Shown here: positions 1 to 6,941 of the stretch, in pieces
Layout of the letters: every line of letters begins with the position of its first letter
Numbering within the stretch: position 1 is the stretch's first letter
Assembly: GCA_030616535.1 (NCBI GenBank)
Contig: JAUWXE010000033.1
Location: forward strand, 1 to 10,749
Length of the DNA: 10,749 nt
Source of the DNA: Candidatus Aerophobota bacterium
Lineage (GTDB): Bacteria; Aerophobota; Aerophobia; Aerophobales; AE-B3A
Direction: 5' to 3'
Notes under the pieces: generated by a model
Seen by the model: the letters and a program-made list of their open reading frames with translations, nothing else
What the model was told of the DNA's origin: nothing
The model's database searches: none
Position numbers and translations under genes: made by a program

Positions 1-50
1 ATAAAAGATATATCAATTGTCAATATGAGCCAAGGAACCAAATCATGCAT

Positions 51-79
51 TTTACACTCCACCCTTTATCTGTTAGAAT
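51..79 (+). promoter_or_regulatory. Predicted sigma-70-type promoter for the aminotransferase gene
   Basis: A -35 box TTTACA (51-56) and a -10 box TAGAAT (74-79) are separated by exactly 17 bases, and a TG one base upstream of the -10 box gives an extended -10 element. Each hexamer differs from consensus at one position. Transcription would begin near position 86 and leave a leader of about 145 nt before the aminotransferase start codon. Farther upstream, TGTCAA at 18-23 reads TTGACA on the opposite strand, but any matching -10 would lie outside the window. Confidence 0.55.
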
Positions 80-118
80 AGAGGAAGGTTTTTCGGGGGA
101 TTTCCGGCAAAGGAAGGG

Positions 119-211
119 ATGAACGGAAATAGTGCTGGGCAAAATCAAGACTTAGGTGTTTATGGAAAAAAGAGTGAAGCAATCGCACCAAATGAGATGA
201 GAGCAGGCTAA
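119..211 (+). CDS. Possible 30-codon leader ORF
   Basis: An ATG at 119 opens a 30-codon frame ending in TAA at 209-211, inside the leader downstream of the predicted promoter and 20 nt before the aminotransferase start. It is preceded by a purine-rich AAGGAAGGG stretch that could act as a ribosome binding site, although the spacing to ATG is short (about 4 nt). The predicted peptide is hydrophilic and rich in Gly, Asn and Lys, with no signal peptide, membrane segment or run of one amino acid that would suggest attenuation. I do not recognise it. It may be a chance frame in leader RNA. Confidence 0.18.
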   Translation: MNGNSAGQNQDLGVYGKKSEAIAPNEMRAG

Positions 212-218
212 ACAAACC

Positions 219-224
219 AGGAGG
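219..224 (+). promoter_or_regulatory. Ribosome binding site of the aminotransferase
   Basis: A perfect AGGAGG lies 7 nt before the ATG at 232 and fixes that codon as the start. Confidence 0.8.
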
Positions 225-231
225 AAGAAGG

Positions 232-1425
232 ATGAAAGTCAGTCCAACATATGAGCGCAATTTAGAAATACATTTGCATGGGCCTGGACCGAGCGATGTG
301 CCGGGAGAGGTTTTAAGAGCAATGTCCGTGACTACCCTGGGCCACTTAGATTCAGAATTCATCAGAATAATGGACGAAACCCAGGCTATGTTAAGAGAAC
401 TGTATCAAACTAAAAATCGAATGACCATTCCCATTTCTGGTACAGGAAGCTCTGGCATGGAGGCCCTGGTAGCTAATCTTATCGAGCCTCAAGATAAAGT
501 AATTGTGGTGAGAAATGGAGTATTCGGAGGAAGAATTGCCGATGAAGTATCTCGATTTGGGGCAGAAGCTATACCTATTGATCTAGAATGGGGAACAGTG
601 GTTACGCCTGAGCAGGTAAGAGAAGTTTTTTCTGGAAAGAACTGTCAGGCGCTTTTCTTGGTGCACGCAGAAACATCTACTGGTGCTCATCAACAACATA
701 TGAGAGAAATTGGTGAGATTGTTCACCGAAATGGCGCCCTATTTCTAGTTGATATGGTGACATCTTTAGGGGGAACAGAAGTAAAGATAGACGAGTGGGG
801 AGTTGATGCTGCCTATAGCGGAACCCAAAAGTGCCTCAGTGTGCCGCCGGGACTTTCCCCCATTACTTTAAATGAGAGAGCCATGGAGAAACTCCGGGGA
901 AGAAAGGTAAGAAGCTGGTATTTTGATTTAGGGATGATAGAAAAGTACTGGAATGAGGGACATCAAAGAAAGTATCATCATACTGCCCCGGTAAATATGA
1001 TTTATGCCCTCCATGAAGGGCTGAGGTTAGTGCTAGAGGAAGGACTTGATACAAGATTCCAGCGCCACCGAAGAAATGCGACAGCCCTTCAAGCTGGGCT
1101 TGAAGGGCTGGGTTTTACCTATATTGTGAGGAAACAGAACCAAAGACTTCCTATGCTTCATGCTGTCTACCTTCCTGAGGGAGTAGAAGAAGGCAGGCTT
1201 CGCAAGGAAATAAAATCAAGTTACAATATTGAGATTGGGGGTGGCCTGGGAAAATTCAGGGGAAAAGCCTGGCGAATTGGACTGATGGGTCACTCTTCAA
1301 CAGAGAATAAACTGTACAGGCTTCTCAATGCTATTGGAGAAGTATTCAAGAAATATGGCATCTCCGGTGATGGAGCAGCAGGTTCTCAAGCTGCTAGGGC
1401 TATTTACCAGGACACAGAAAGCTGA
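232..1425 (+). CDS. Class V PLP aminotransferase, alanine/serine-glyoxylate type
   Basis: This is a fold-type I pyridoxal-phosphate enzyme of the class V family that includes alanine-glyoxylate, serine-glyoxylate and serine-pyruvate aminotransferases. It probably moves an amino group from Ala or Ser to glyoxylate in the cytoplasm, giving glycine. The N-terminal HGPGPSDVP (16-24) is the usual family opening. SGTGSSGMEA (69-78) is the cofactor phosphate-binding loop. Asp174 in LVDMVTSLGG should contact the pyridine nitrogen, and Lys200 in SGTQKCLSVPPG should form the Schiff base. WRIGLMGHSS (347-356) is the C-terminal signature. At 397 residues it is full length. The start is set by an AGGAGG 7 nt upstream. 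It converges on a glycolate-oxidase-like gene 35 nt away, which supports a role in glyoxylate metabolism. The exact amino donor cannot be read from sequence. I see no strong terminator in the 35-nt gap. Confidence 0.9.
   Translation: MKVSPTYERNLEIHLHGPGPSDVPGEVLRAMSVTTLGHLDSEFIRIMDETQAMLRELYQTKNRMTIPISGTGSSGMEALVANLIEPQDKVIVVRNGVFGGRIADEVSRFGAEAIPIDLEWGTVVTPEQVREVFSGKNCQALFLVHAETSTGAHQQHMREIGEIVHRNGALFLVDMVTSLGGTEVKIDEWGVDAAYSGTQKCLSVPPGLSPITLNERAMEKLRGRKVRSWYFDLGMIEKYWNEGHQRKYHHTAPVNMIYALHEGLRLVLEEGLDTRFQRHRRNATALQAGLEGLGFTYIVRKQNQRLPMLHAVYLPEGVEEGRLRKEIKSSYNIEIGGGLGKFRGKAWRIGLMGHSSTENKLYRLLNAIGEVFKKYGISGDGAAGSQAARAIYQDTES
1082..1110 (+). other. Intragenic perfect hairpin (12-bp stem, 5-nt loop)
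   Basis: CAGCCCTTCAAG (1082-1093) and CTTGAAGGGCTG (1099-1110) are exact reverse complements around the loop CTGGG. They lie inside the aminotransferase coding sequence, in the segment encoding ALQAGLEGLG. The hairpin is followed by GGTTTTACC rather than a clean T run, so it is not a standard terminator. Confidence 0.6.
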
Positions 1426-1460
1426 AGTGATATTTTTGTGGTAATATCCGGTTTTCATTC

Positions 1461-2861
1461 TCACTCAGGAAGAATTTTTCCCGGATTGAGGATGTTGTTG
1501 GGGTCGAAAAGCTGTTTGATGCCCTGGAAGACCTTCAGCGTTTTCAGGCCCACCGCTTTTTCAAGGTATTTGCTCCTGGTGGCACCAACTCCGTGCTCGC
1601 CAGTTATCTGTCCACCTAGGGCAAGAGCAATATCAAAAATCTCCCCACTGATTTTAGGAATAGTTTCCTTCCACCTGTCTTCGGGACGATCGTCTTTGAG
1701 CACATTAACATGAACATTCCCGTCACCTGAATGGCCGAAGCAGATGATTGGGTACTCGTATCTTTCCTGCAGTTTCTTCATCTCTCGCAGGAAATCGTTT
1801 ATCCGGGCTCGAGGAACGACGATGTCCTCCATGTGATTGACCGGGCTTCTCTCCTTCAGTGCGTCAACGATGACACGCCTGGCTTCCCATAGCTTCTCCT
1901 GAGTGGGACGGTCCTCGGCAACCAAAACATCAATGGCATCGTGCTCAAAACAGACCTCGCCCACAGTCTCGCAGAGCGCTTCTACATCATCTTTCCGATT
2001 TCCATCCAGTTTTATAAGGAGAAAGGCGGCGGCTTCACGTAAAGGAAGTTCTTTTTTGAGGTATTTCTCACAGGCGAGGAGGGAGTCTTGTTCCATAAAT
2101 TCAATGGATGTCGGGAGTATCTGCCGTTCGATAATGACTGAGGCCGTATCCGCTGCGGCTTGAAATTCATTGAAGGCCACCAATAGGTCTATGGTCACCC
2201 GGGGAAGAGGAATGAGACGAAGGATTATCTTGGTTATGATGGCCAAGGTACCTTCGGAGCCGACAAGAAGCCCGATTAAGTCATAGCCGGTGACATTTTT
2301 GACAAGTTTTCCGCCCAATTGAATTATTTCACCCGAGGGCAGAACGGCTTCCAGCCCACAGACATAGTCTTTGGTCACTCCGTACTTAATGGCCCGCGGT
2401 CCACCAGCGCATTCTGCGATGTTACCGCCGATAGAGCAGGAATCAAGGCTGGCCGGATCCGGCGGATAAAAAAGCCCTTCTCTCTCCACGGCTTCATGGA
2501 TCTTACCAGTTATAACACCTGGTTCAACGGTTACCATAAGATTCTTCTTGTCAATTTCGAGAATTCGGTCCATCTTTTCCAGGGAGAGGACTATCCCTCC
2601 GCAAACAGGGACTGCCCCACCGGAGAGACCATAACCAGCGCCGCGCGGAGTTATAGGAATTCTTTTCTCATTAGCGAATTTCATGAGCTTTGAGATCTGT
2701 TCCGCCGTTGTCGCCCTGACCACCACCTCCGGCTGGGCCTTCAGGCCAGGGACCTCATCGTGGGTATACATCTCTAGCAGATCAGGATCGAGCAAAACCC
2801 TATCTTTACCGAATAGACCGGTTAGGAATTCCAGAGCCTCATGGTTGACTTTGGCATACAT
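1461..2861 (-). CDS. glcD: FAD-linked 2-hydroxyacid oxidase, GlcD type
   Basis: This flavoprotein belongs to the FAD-binding PCMH / FAD-oxidase C-terminal family (glycolate oxidase subunit GlcD, D-lactate dehydrogenase). It should oxidise a 2-hydroxyacid such as glycolate or D-lactate to the 2-oxoacid. The N-terminal FAD domain shows TPRGAGYGLSGG (71-82) and the block PPDPAS through CSIGGNIAECAGGPRAIKYG (133-161). The C-terminal domain carries GHSGDGNVHVN (376-386) and GGQITGEHGVG (416-426), whose histidines and Glu422 are expected to bind metal and substrate, and it ends in the typical FDPNNILNPGKI (452-463). At 466 residues it is full length. The ATG is preceded by GGGGAGGG at a good distance. 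No GlcE or GlcF (iron-sulfur) partner is nearby, so it may act alone or with an unlinked electron acceptor. Glycolate is favoured by the facing glyoxylate aminotransferase; D-lactate or D-2-hydroxyglutarate are alternatives. Hand counts suggest somewhat higher GC than its neighbours. Confidence 0.87.
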   Translation of the reverse strand: MYAKVNHEALEFLTGLFGKDRVLLDPDLLEMYTHDEVPGLKAQPEVVVRATTAEQISKLMKFANEKRIPITPRGAGYGLSGGAVPVCGGIVLSLEKMDRILEIDKKNLMVTVEPGVITGKIHEAVEREGLFYPPDPASLDSCSIGGNIAECAGGPRAIKYGVTKDYVCGLEAVLPSGEIIQLGGKLVKNVTGYDLIGLLVGSEGTLAIITKIILRLIPLPRVTIDLLVAFNEFQAAADTASVIIERQILPTSIEFMEQDSLLACEKYLKKELPLREAAAFLLIKLDGNRKDDVEALCETVGEVCFEHDAIDVLVAEDRPTQEKLWEARRVIVDALKERSPVNHMEDIVVPRARINDFLREMKKLQERYEYPIICFGHSGDGNVHVNVLKDDRPEDRWKETIPKISGEIFDIALALGGQITGEHGVGATRSKYLEKAVGLKTLKVFQGIKQLFDPNNILNPGKILPE

Positions 2862-3053
2862 TTCTAAACCCTCCCCTTATTGAGGAATCAATCTTATTCC
2901 CTAATGATACCTAATACAGAGTTACTTTCACTCATTTATTGATAGAAATTTGTTTTTTCGATGGATAAGCGTGGCAGTAGAGGAAGCGATTGTCAAGGAA
3001 GCTAAAAAAATTCCTCTGGCTATAATGATGCCGCGCGCATTCTGGTAAAAGGT
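2862..3053. other. Spacer with no convincing gene
   Basis: These 192 bp separate the GlcD start from the end of the lysine operon. The minus strand should hold the GlcD promoter and any operon terminator, but neither is clear. A TTGACA (minus strand, 2990-2995) has no matching -10, and a T7 run (minus strand, 3004-3010) follows no clear stem. The plus strand has a short open frame from GTG at 2971 to TAA at 3046-3048 (25 codons) with protein-like composition (alternating Val, Ala, Glu, Lys, ending MMPRAFW), which may be the remnant of a decayed gene. Confidence 0.5.
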
Positions 3054-3446
3054 CTACTCAATCTTCACTATTACCTGGCGGTGGCGGGGGCCATCGAACT
3101 CACAGAAATAAAGGGACTGCCAGGTGCCCAGGACTAATCGGCCGGCCTCGATGAATATGGTCTCAGAGGAGCCAACTAAAGATGCTTTTATATGAGCAGG
3201 GGAGTTTCCTTCCCGATGTTGATAATCACCGCTCAAGGGAACGATCTTATCCAGTTGATTTAGGATATCTCTTCTCACACTGGGGTCAGCTCCTTCATTG
3301 ATAAGGATTCCGGCCGTGGTATGAGGAACAAATACCCGGCAGGTTCCCTCTTTTACCTGGGCCTGTTTTACTATATCCTCCACTTGAGAGGTGATATCGA
3401 TTAACTCTGTCCGGGAATGGGTAGAAAGGGAGAATCTTTTCAGCAC
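3054..3446 (-). CDS. YjbQ/UPF0047 family protein
   Basis: This is a 130-residue protein of the UPF0047 (YjbQ) family, small cytoplasmic proteins that assemble as trimers. Some members have been reported to have weak thiamine-phosphate synthase activity, but the true role is uncertain. The family signatures are intact: PHTTAGILINEGADP (41-55), NSPAHIKASLVGSS (81-94) and GTWQSLYFCEFDGPRHR (107-123). His42, His77 and His85 are the likely metal or phosphate ligands. Length is normal. It starts with GTG, supported by AAGGAGG 5 nt upstream. It lies one base after the PIN gene stop codon, so it is very probably the last gene of the operon and its ribosome binding site is embedded in the PIN gene end. 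No direct link to lysine or arginine synthesis is known to me. Confidence 0.9.
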   Translation of the reverse strand: MLKRFSLSTHSRTELIDITSQVEDIVKQAQVKEGTCRVFVPHTTAGILINEGADPSVRRDILNQLDKIVPLSGDYQHREGNSPAHIKASLVGSSETIFIEAGRLVLGTWQSLYFCEFDGPRHRQVIVKIE

Positions 3447-3447
3447 T

Positions 3448-3915
3448 TTAGCCTCCTTCTTGTTTCATAAGATTCTCGGGCGTGGTAATCCTGATGCGGG
3501 GGTGACCGCTAATTAGATTATAGGCATTTATTTTTCTTTCTATCTGGGTTTTGACCAGATGGGCAAAATCCCAGCTAACAAATATATCGACTTTATTTAT
3601 CACGGCCAGTGCCAGATGTAGGGCATCGTTGAAGGCATTGGGCGGGATGATCTTTTCCTCGACGTACCTTCTAGCTAGTTTCTCGACCAGGGGGGAGATC
3701 TCCAGAGTAGGAAAATCACCAATTAAGGAGAGGATAGCCTCTCTTTTATCTTTAGTTTCCAGGGCCTTTATTTCCTCAACCGTTAACCTGGAGATTATCA
3801 CCCGATAATGAGGAATCTTGACCTTCCACCACTCACGAGTGATCTTTCGGCGCTGCGGCTGGGAAGTCTCGCAGCAAGCAGAAGGAATGGAAGGATCAAG
3901 ATATACGCTCTTCAT
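3448..3915 (-). CDS. PIN-domain protein (VapC-like nuclease), no antitoxin seen
   Basis: This 155-residue protein has the layout of a PIN-domain nuclease. The first strand is VYLDPSIPS with Asp7, Glu47 or Glu48 sits in LTVEEIKAL, Asp97 in FNDALHLALA, and Asp116 in FVSWDFAHLV. These are the positions of the acidic residues that bind the divalent metal in PIN ribonucleases, so the protein looks catalytically competent. Length and pattern match the PIN proteins often annotated as type II VapC-family toxins. Such toxins normally pair with a small antitoxin gene immediately next to them. Here the neighbours are dapA (3 nt upstream) and a yjbQ-like gene (1 nt downstream), with no room for one. There is no clear ribosome binding site, so translation is probably coupled to dapA termination. 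It may be an orphan toxin with a distant antitoxin, or a housekeeping PIN nuclease. Confidence 0.8.
   Translation of the reverse strand: MKSVYLDPSIPSACCETSQPQRRKITREWWKVKIPHYRVIISRLTVEEIKALETKDKREAILSLIGDFPTLEISPLVEKLARRYVEEKIIPPNAFNDALHLALAVINKVDIFVSWDFAHLVKTQIERKINAYNLISGHPRIRITTPENLMKQEGG
3452..3458 (-). promoter_or_regulatory. Ribosome binding site of the yjbQ-like gene
   Basis: AAGGAGG on the minus strand lies 5 nt before a GTG codon at 3446-3444, which supports GTG as the start. It sits inside the last codons of the upstream PIN gene. Confidence 0.75.
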
Positions 3916-3918
3916 AGA

Positions 3919-4788
3919 TTAAAGCAGTCCATAGTCAGCCAGAGCCTTCTCCAACCTTTTCTCATTCTCCTTTTTCATCCCATCTAGAGGAAGTCTCCAC
4001 TCTGGCTCAATCATCCCCAGACGGGCCATGGCTGTCTTTATGGGAAGGGGATTGGTCTCTATGAATATAGCCTGGCAGAGGGGATATGTCTTGTAGTGAA
4101 GTTCCCTTGCCTTGCTGATCTTTCCCTTTAAGTAAGCGTCCACCATTTGAGATATCTCCTGGGGTATGATGTTGGCTACCACCGATATTACCCCCACTCC
4201 ACCAAGAGATAGAATGGGCAGAGTATGAGAGTCATTTCCGGAAAGAACAGAAAAGTTAAGGTCGGATAAAGACACAATACTGGATACCTGGTCCATATTG
4301 CCACTTGCCTCTTTAATGCCTGCTATGTGGGGGAGCTTACTTAATTTAGCCACCAATGCCGCATCAATATTTACTCCCGTGCGTGAGGGAACATTGTAGA
4401 TAATAAGAGGAAGATCAATAGCCGCCAATTTCCGGTAATGAGCTTCCAGACCCTTAGAGGTAGGTTTATTGTAATAGGGAGTGATTACCAGGGCAGCATC
4501 TGCACCGGCCTCCCGGGCAAATTGAGTTAACTCCTCGGCCTCACGAGTGCTGTTGGAACCAGTCCCGGCCATTACTGGAACTCGATGATTGACCTCCTTT
4601 ACAGTTATCTCTATCAATCGTTTATGTTCGTCAAAGGATAGGGTAGGTGACTCTCCCGTGGTTCCACAGGGAACTATTCCATTCACTCCCTTTTCCAGAC
4701 AAAACCCAATGAGCTTACGGAAACTATCCTCATCTACCTTTCCCCCTTTGAAAGGGGTAACTATGGCTACATAACATCCTTTGAACAT
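3919..4788 (-). CDS. dapA: 4-hydroxy-tetrahydrodipicolinate synthase
   Basis: DapA condenses pyruvate with L-aspartate 4-semialdehyde in the first committed step of the diaminopimelate/lysine pathway. It is a cytoplasmic TIM-barrel class I aldolase. The sequence shows GTTGES (42-47) with the threonines of the catalytic relay, PYYNKP (104-109), YNVPSRTG (131-138) with Tyr131 as proton shuttle and Arg136 binding the semialdehyde carboxylate, and the Schiff-base Lys159 in GIKEASG. The GND motif (184-186) and TNPLPIKTA (245-253) are also typical. At 289 residues it is full length. GGGGAGG lies 7 nt upstream of the ATG. The start overlaps the lysA-dapF stop by one base (TAATG), which implies translational coupling. 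Related N-acetylneuraminate-lyase-family aldolases are an alternative in principle, but the lysine context makes DapA very likely. Feedback sensitivity to lysine cannot be judged from the sequence. Confidence 0.95.
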   Translation of the reverse strand: MFKGCYVAIVTPFKGGKVDEDSFRKLIGFCLEKGVNGIVPCGTTGESPTLSFDEHKRLIEITVKEVNHRVPVMAGTGSNSTREAEELTQFAREAGADAALVITPYYNKPTSKGLEAHYRKLAAIDLPLIIYNVPSRTGVNIDAALVAKLSKLPHIAGIKEASGNMDQVSSIVSLSDLNFSVLSGNDSHTLPILSLGGVGVISVVANIIPQEISQMVDAYLKGKISKARELHYKTYPLCQAIFIETNPLPIKTAMARLGMIEPEWRLPLDGMKKENEKRLEKALADYGLL

Positions 4789-6941
4789 TAGCTAACCTCC
4801 CCTTCCCATTTTCCCTCGTATACCACTTCTGCCTCCCCTTCCAGGAAAACCTCAGTAAATTTATGGGGGCCTGATTTGTGAAAATAGACCTTCAGGTCTC
4901 CCCCGAGGGTTTTTATCTTCACCGGAGAACTGAGGGTGTAGACGAGATTTGCCGCTATAGCAGTAGCTACTGCTCCGGTACCGCAACTTAAAGTCTCTGC
5001 CTCTACCCCTCTTTCGTAGGTTCTCATCCTCACAGTCTCATCCTTTATTTCGGCAAAGTCAACATTAGTTCCCCCTGGCTGAAACTTTCTATGATACCTT
5101 ATCCTGGATCCCATTTCGGGAAGATCAATCTTTTCTACCTGCGGGACAAAGAGAACAAAGTGAGGCACTCCCGTATCCAGAAAATGGCCCGTGTAGGAGC
5201 CATCCCCCAGGTTTATCTCTAAATTTAAGTGAGGAGGGGAAGGATCTTTCATTCTTATGCAGACCCCATCTTTTTTTACCTGAGAGAAAATTTTTCCTGA
5301 TAAGGTCTCAAAAGAGCACTTTTCCCCTACCATTTTCTTAAGGTGGGCAAATCTAGCTATGCATCGGGCTCCATTTCCACACATTCCCGGCTCGCTGCCA
5401 TCAGGATTGAAGATACGCATTTTAAAATCAGCCACACGAGATTTTTCCAGAAGCAGAACTCCATCTGCTCCGATCCCTGTCTTTCTGGGACATACTCTTC
5501 TGGCAAATTCGGGTCTATTCTTGATAAGATGAGAGCGGTTATCAATGACGATAAAGTCATTGCCACTTCCCTGCATCTTGGTGAAAGGGATGGGAGCAAG
5601 AAGGGCTTTCTTTTCCCTCAGGGAGCGAGATTTAAAACTCAGGGAAGGATCTTTAAAGGAAAAGAATAATTCCTCAGGAACGGACTCCTCCTCAACCAGA
5701 TCTTCATAAGTTTCTCTTTCTCGAATTATCCACCAGTGATTCTTCTTTACCAACACTTCTGCTGGTCTGGGCCGAGCATTGTAAGTAAAACTCATGCTAA
5801 AGCAATAGGCTCCTGTATCCATGATGGTCAGATACTCTCCTTCTGTGATTGGGGGAAGCTTTCTTTCCCGAGCAAAAAAATCTCCTGACTCACAGACAGG
5901 ACCCACTATATCCACCACCTCAGGGGGATATGCCTCATGAGGTTCTTTTAGTTTTTTTATCTGGTGATAGGCTCCGTAAAGGGATGGTCTAATGAGATCG
6001 TTCATCCCCGCATCTACAATGATAAATCTCTTTTTTCCTCTATTCTTTTTATAAAGTACCTGAGTGATTAAGACCCCGGCCGGTCCCACCAAGAATCTTC
6101 CTGGCTCAAGGATTAATTTTGCCCCGGTTTTCTTTATCAATGAATAGATTTTTTCTGCTAGGTCCTTAATGTTTAAAGGGAGCTTTCCTTCCTCATAACT
6201 GATGCCAAATCCCCCTCCCATATTGATATATTTTAGATTCAGTCCCTTTTCTTTAAGTGGCTCGAGAAAATCCAGGATCTTTTCCAGAGCCCCAAGATAA
6301 GGCTGAAGGCTGGTTATCTGGGAGCCGAGATGAAAATGAATCCCTACCGGCTCTAAGAGGGGCGATTTTTTAATCTGGGAGTATAGTTTCTCTGCCTCAT
6401 CGAAGTCAAGACCGAACTTATTTTCCTTTTTACCGGTGGTGATGTAGCGGTGAGTTTTAGCATCCACATCGGGATTTATGCGCAAGGAGATTCTGGCGGG
6501 GTGGTTCAATCTTTGGCTGAGATTTTCTATTAATTTTAGCTCTCCTTCTGACTCTACGTTAAAGATAAAGATATTCTCTCTTAAGGCGTATTCTATCTCC
6601 TCTTCATTTTTTCCCGGTCCGGCAAAAACTATTTTTTGAGGAGGGAATCCAGCCTGAAGGGCTTTGTATAGCTCTCCTCCTGAGACAATGTCTGCTCCCG
6701 CACCTTCGGTAGCTAGAATCCGGCAAAGGGTAAGATTTCCATTGGCCTTCAATGAGTAACAAATTAAGGGGGAGAGTTTACGGAAGGCATGGGAAACCTC
6801 CCGGTAACCCTCGATTAAGCTATTATAGCTGTAAAGATAAAGGGGAGTCCCTACCTCCTCAGCCACCTGGCCAAGCGCCACCTCTTCAGAGAAAAGTTCT
6901 CCCTCCTTATAGTGAAAATAGCTTTTTCTATTAGTGGCCAA
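4788..6941 (-). CDS. lysA-dapF: Fused diaminopimelate decarboxylase-diaminopimelate epimerase
   Basis: One 717-residue frame carries two complete enzymes. Residues about 1-425 are LysA, which decarboxylates meso-DAP to L-lysine: PLP Lys65 in YSLKANGN, HFHLGSQ (202-208), MGGGFG (241-246), EPGR (279-282), the catalytic Cys350 in PVCESGD, and YNARPRPAEVLV (387-398). Residues about 452-717 are DapF, which interconverts LL- and meso-DAP: FTKMQGSGNDF (453-463), catalytic Cys521 in PGMCGNGARC, and catalytic Cys653 in ETLSCGTGA. A charged linker of about 25 residues joins them, with no stop and no Met before Met456, which lies within the first DapF strand. The usual arrangement is two separate genes of about 415 and 275 codons. 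The start is TTG, supported by AAGGAG 9 nt upstream, and it overlaps the argH end by 11 nt. The fusion could pass meso-DAP directly to decarboxylation, although meso-DAP may also be needed for peptidoglycan. An assembly error is possible but not suggested by the sequence. Confidence 0.93.
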   Translation of the reverse strand: MATNRKSYFHYKEGELFSEEVALGQVAEEVGTPLYLYSYNSLIEGYREVSHAFRKLSPLICYSLKANGNLTLCRILATEGAGADIVSGGELYKALQAGFPPQKIVFAGPGKNEEEIEYALRENIFIFNVESEGELKLIENLSQRLNHPARISLRINPDVDAKTHRYITTGKKENKFGLDFDEAEKLYSQIKKSPLLEPVGIHFHLGSQITSLQPYLGALEKILDFLEPLKEKGLNLKYINMGGGFGISYEEGKLPLNIKDLAEKIYSLIKKTGAKLILEPGRFLVGPAGVLITQVLYKKNRGKKRFIIVDAGMNDLIRPSLYGAYHQIKKLKEPHEAYPPEVVDIVGPVCESGDFFARERKLPPITEGEYLTIMDTGAYCFSMSFTYNARPRPAEVLVKKNHWWIIRERETYEDLVEEESVPEELFFSFKDPSLSFKSRSLREKKALLAPIPFTKMQGSGNDFIVIDNRSHLIKNRPEFARRVCPRKTGIGADGVLLLEKSRVADFKMRIFNPDGSEPGMCGNGARCIARFAHLKKMVGEKCSFETLSGKIFSQVKKDGVCIRMKDPSPPHLNLEINLGDGSYTGHFLDTGVPHFVLFVPQVEKIDLPEMGSRIRYHRKFQPGGTNVDFAEIKDETVRMRTYERGVEAETLSCGTGAVATAIAANLVYTLSSPVKIKTLGGDLKVYFHKSGPHKFTEVFLEGEAEVVYEGKWEGEVS

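Noticed and set aside
1426..1460. GATATT and AATATC in the convergent gap as a shared terminator
   Set aside because: The stem is only 6 AT-rich pairs with an 8-nt loop and no proper T tract after it on either strand.
3551..3808. An 85-codon plus-strand frame opposite the PIN gene, considered as an overlapping antitoxin
   Set aside because: It has no ribosome binding site, promoter or antitoxin-like DNA-binding fold, and its composition is typical of an antisense shadow.
4743..4757. Palindrome CCCCTTTGAAAGGGG near the start of dapA
   Set aside because: It encodes the conserved TPFKGG segment of DapA and is sufficiently explained by coding.
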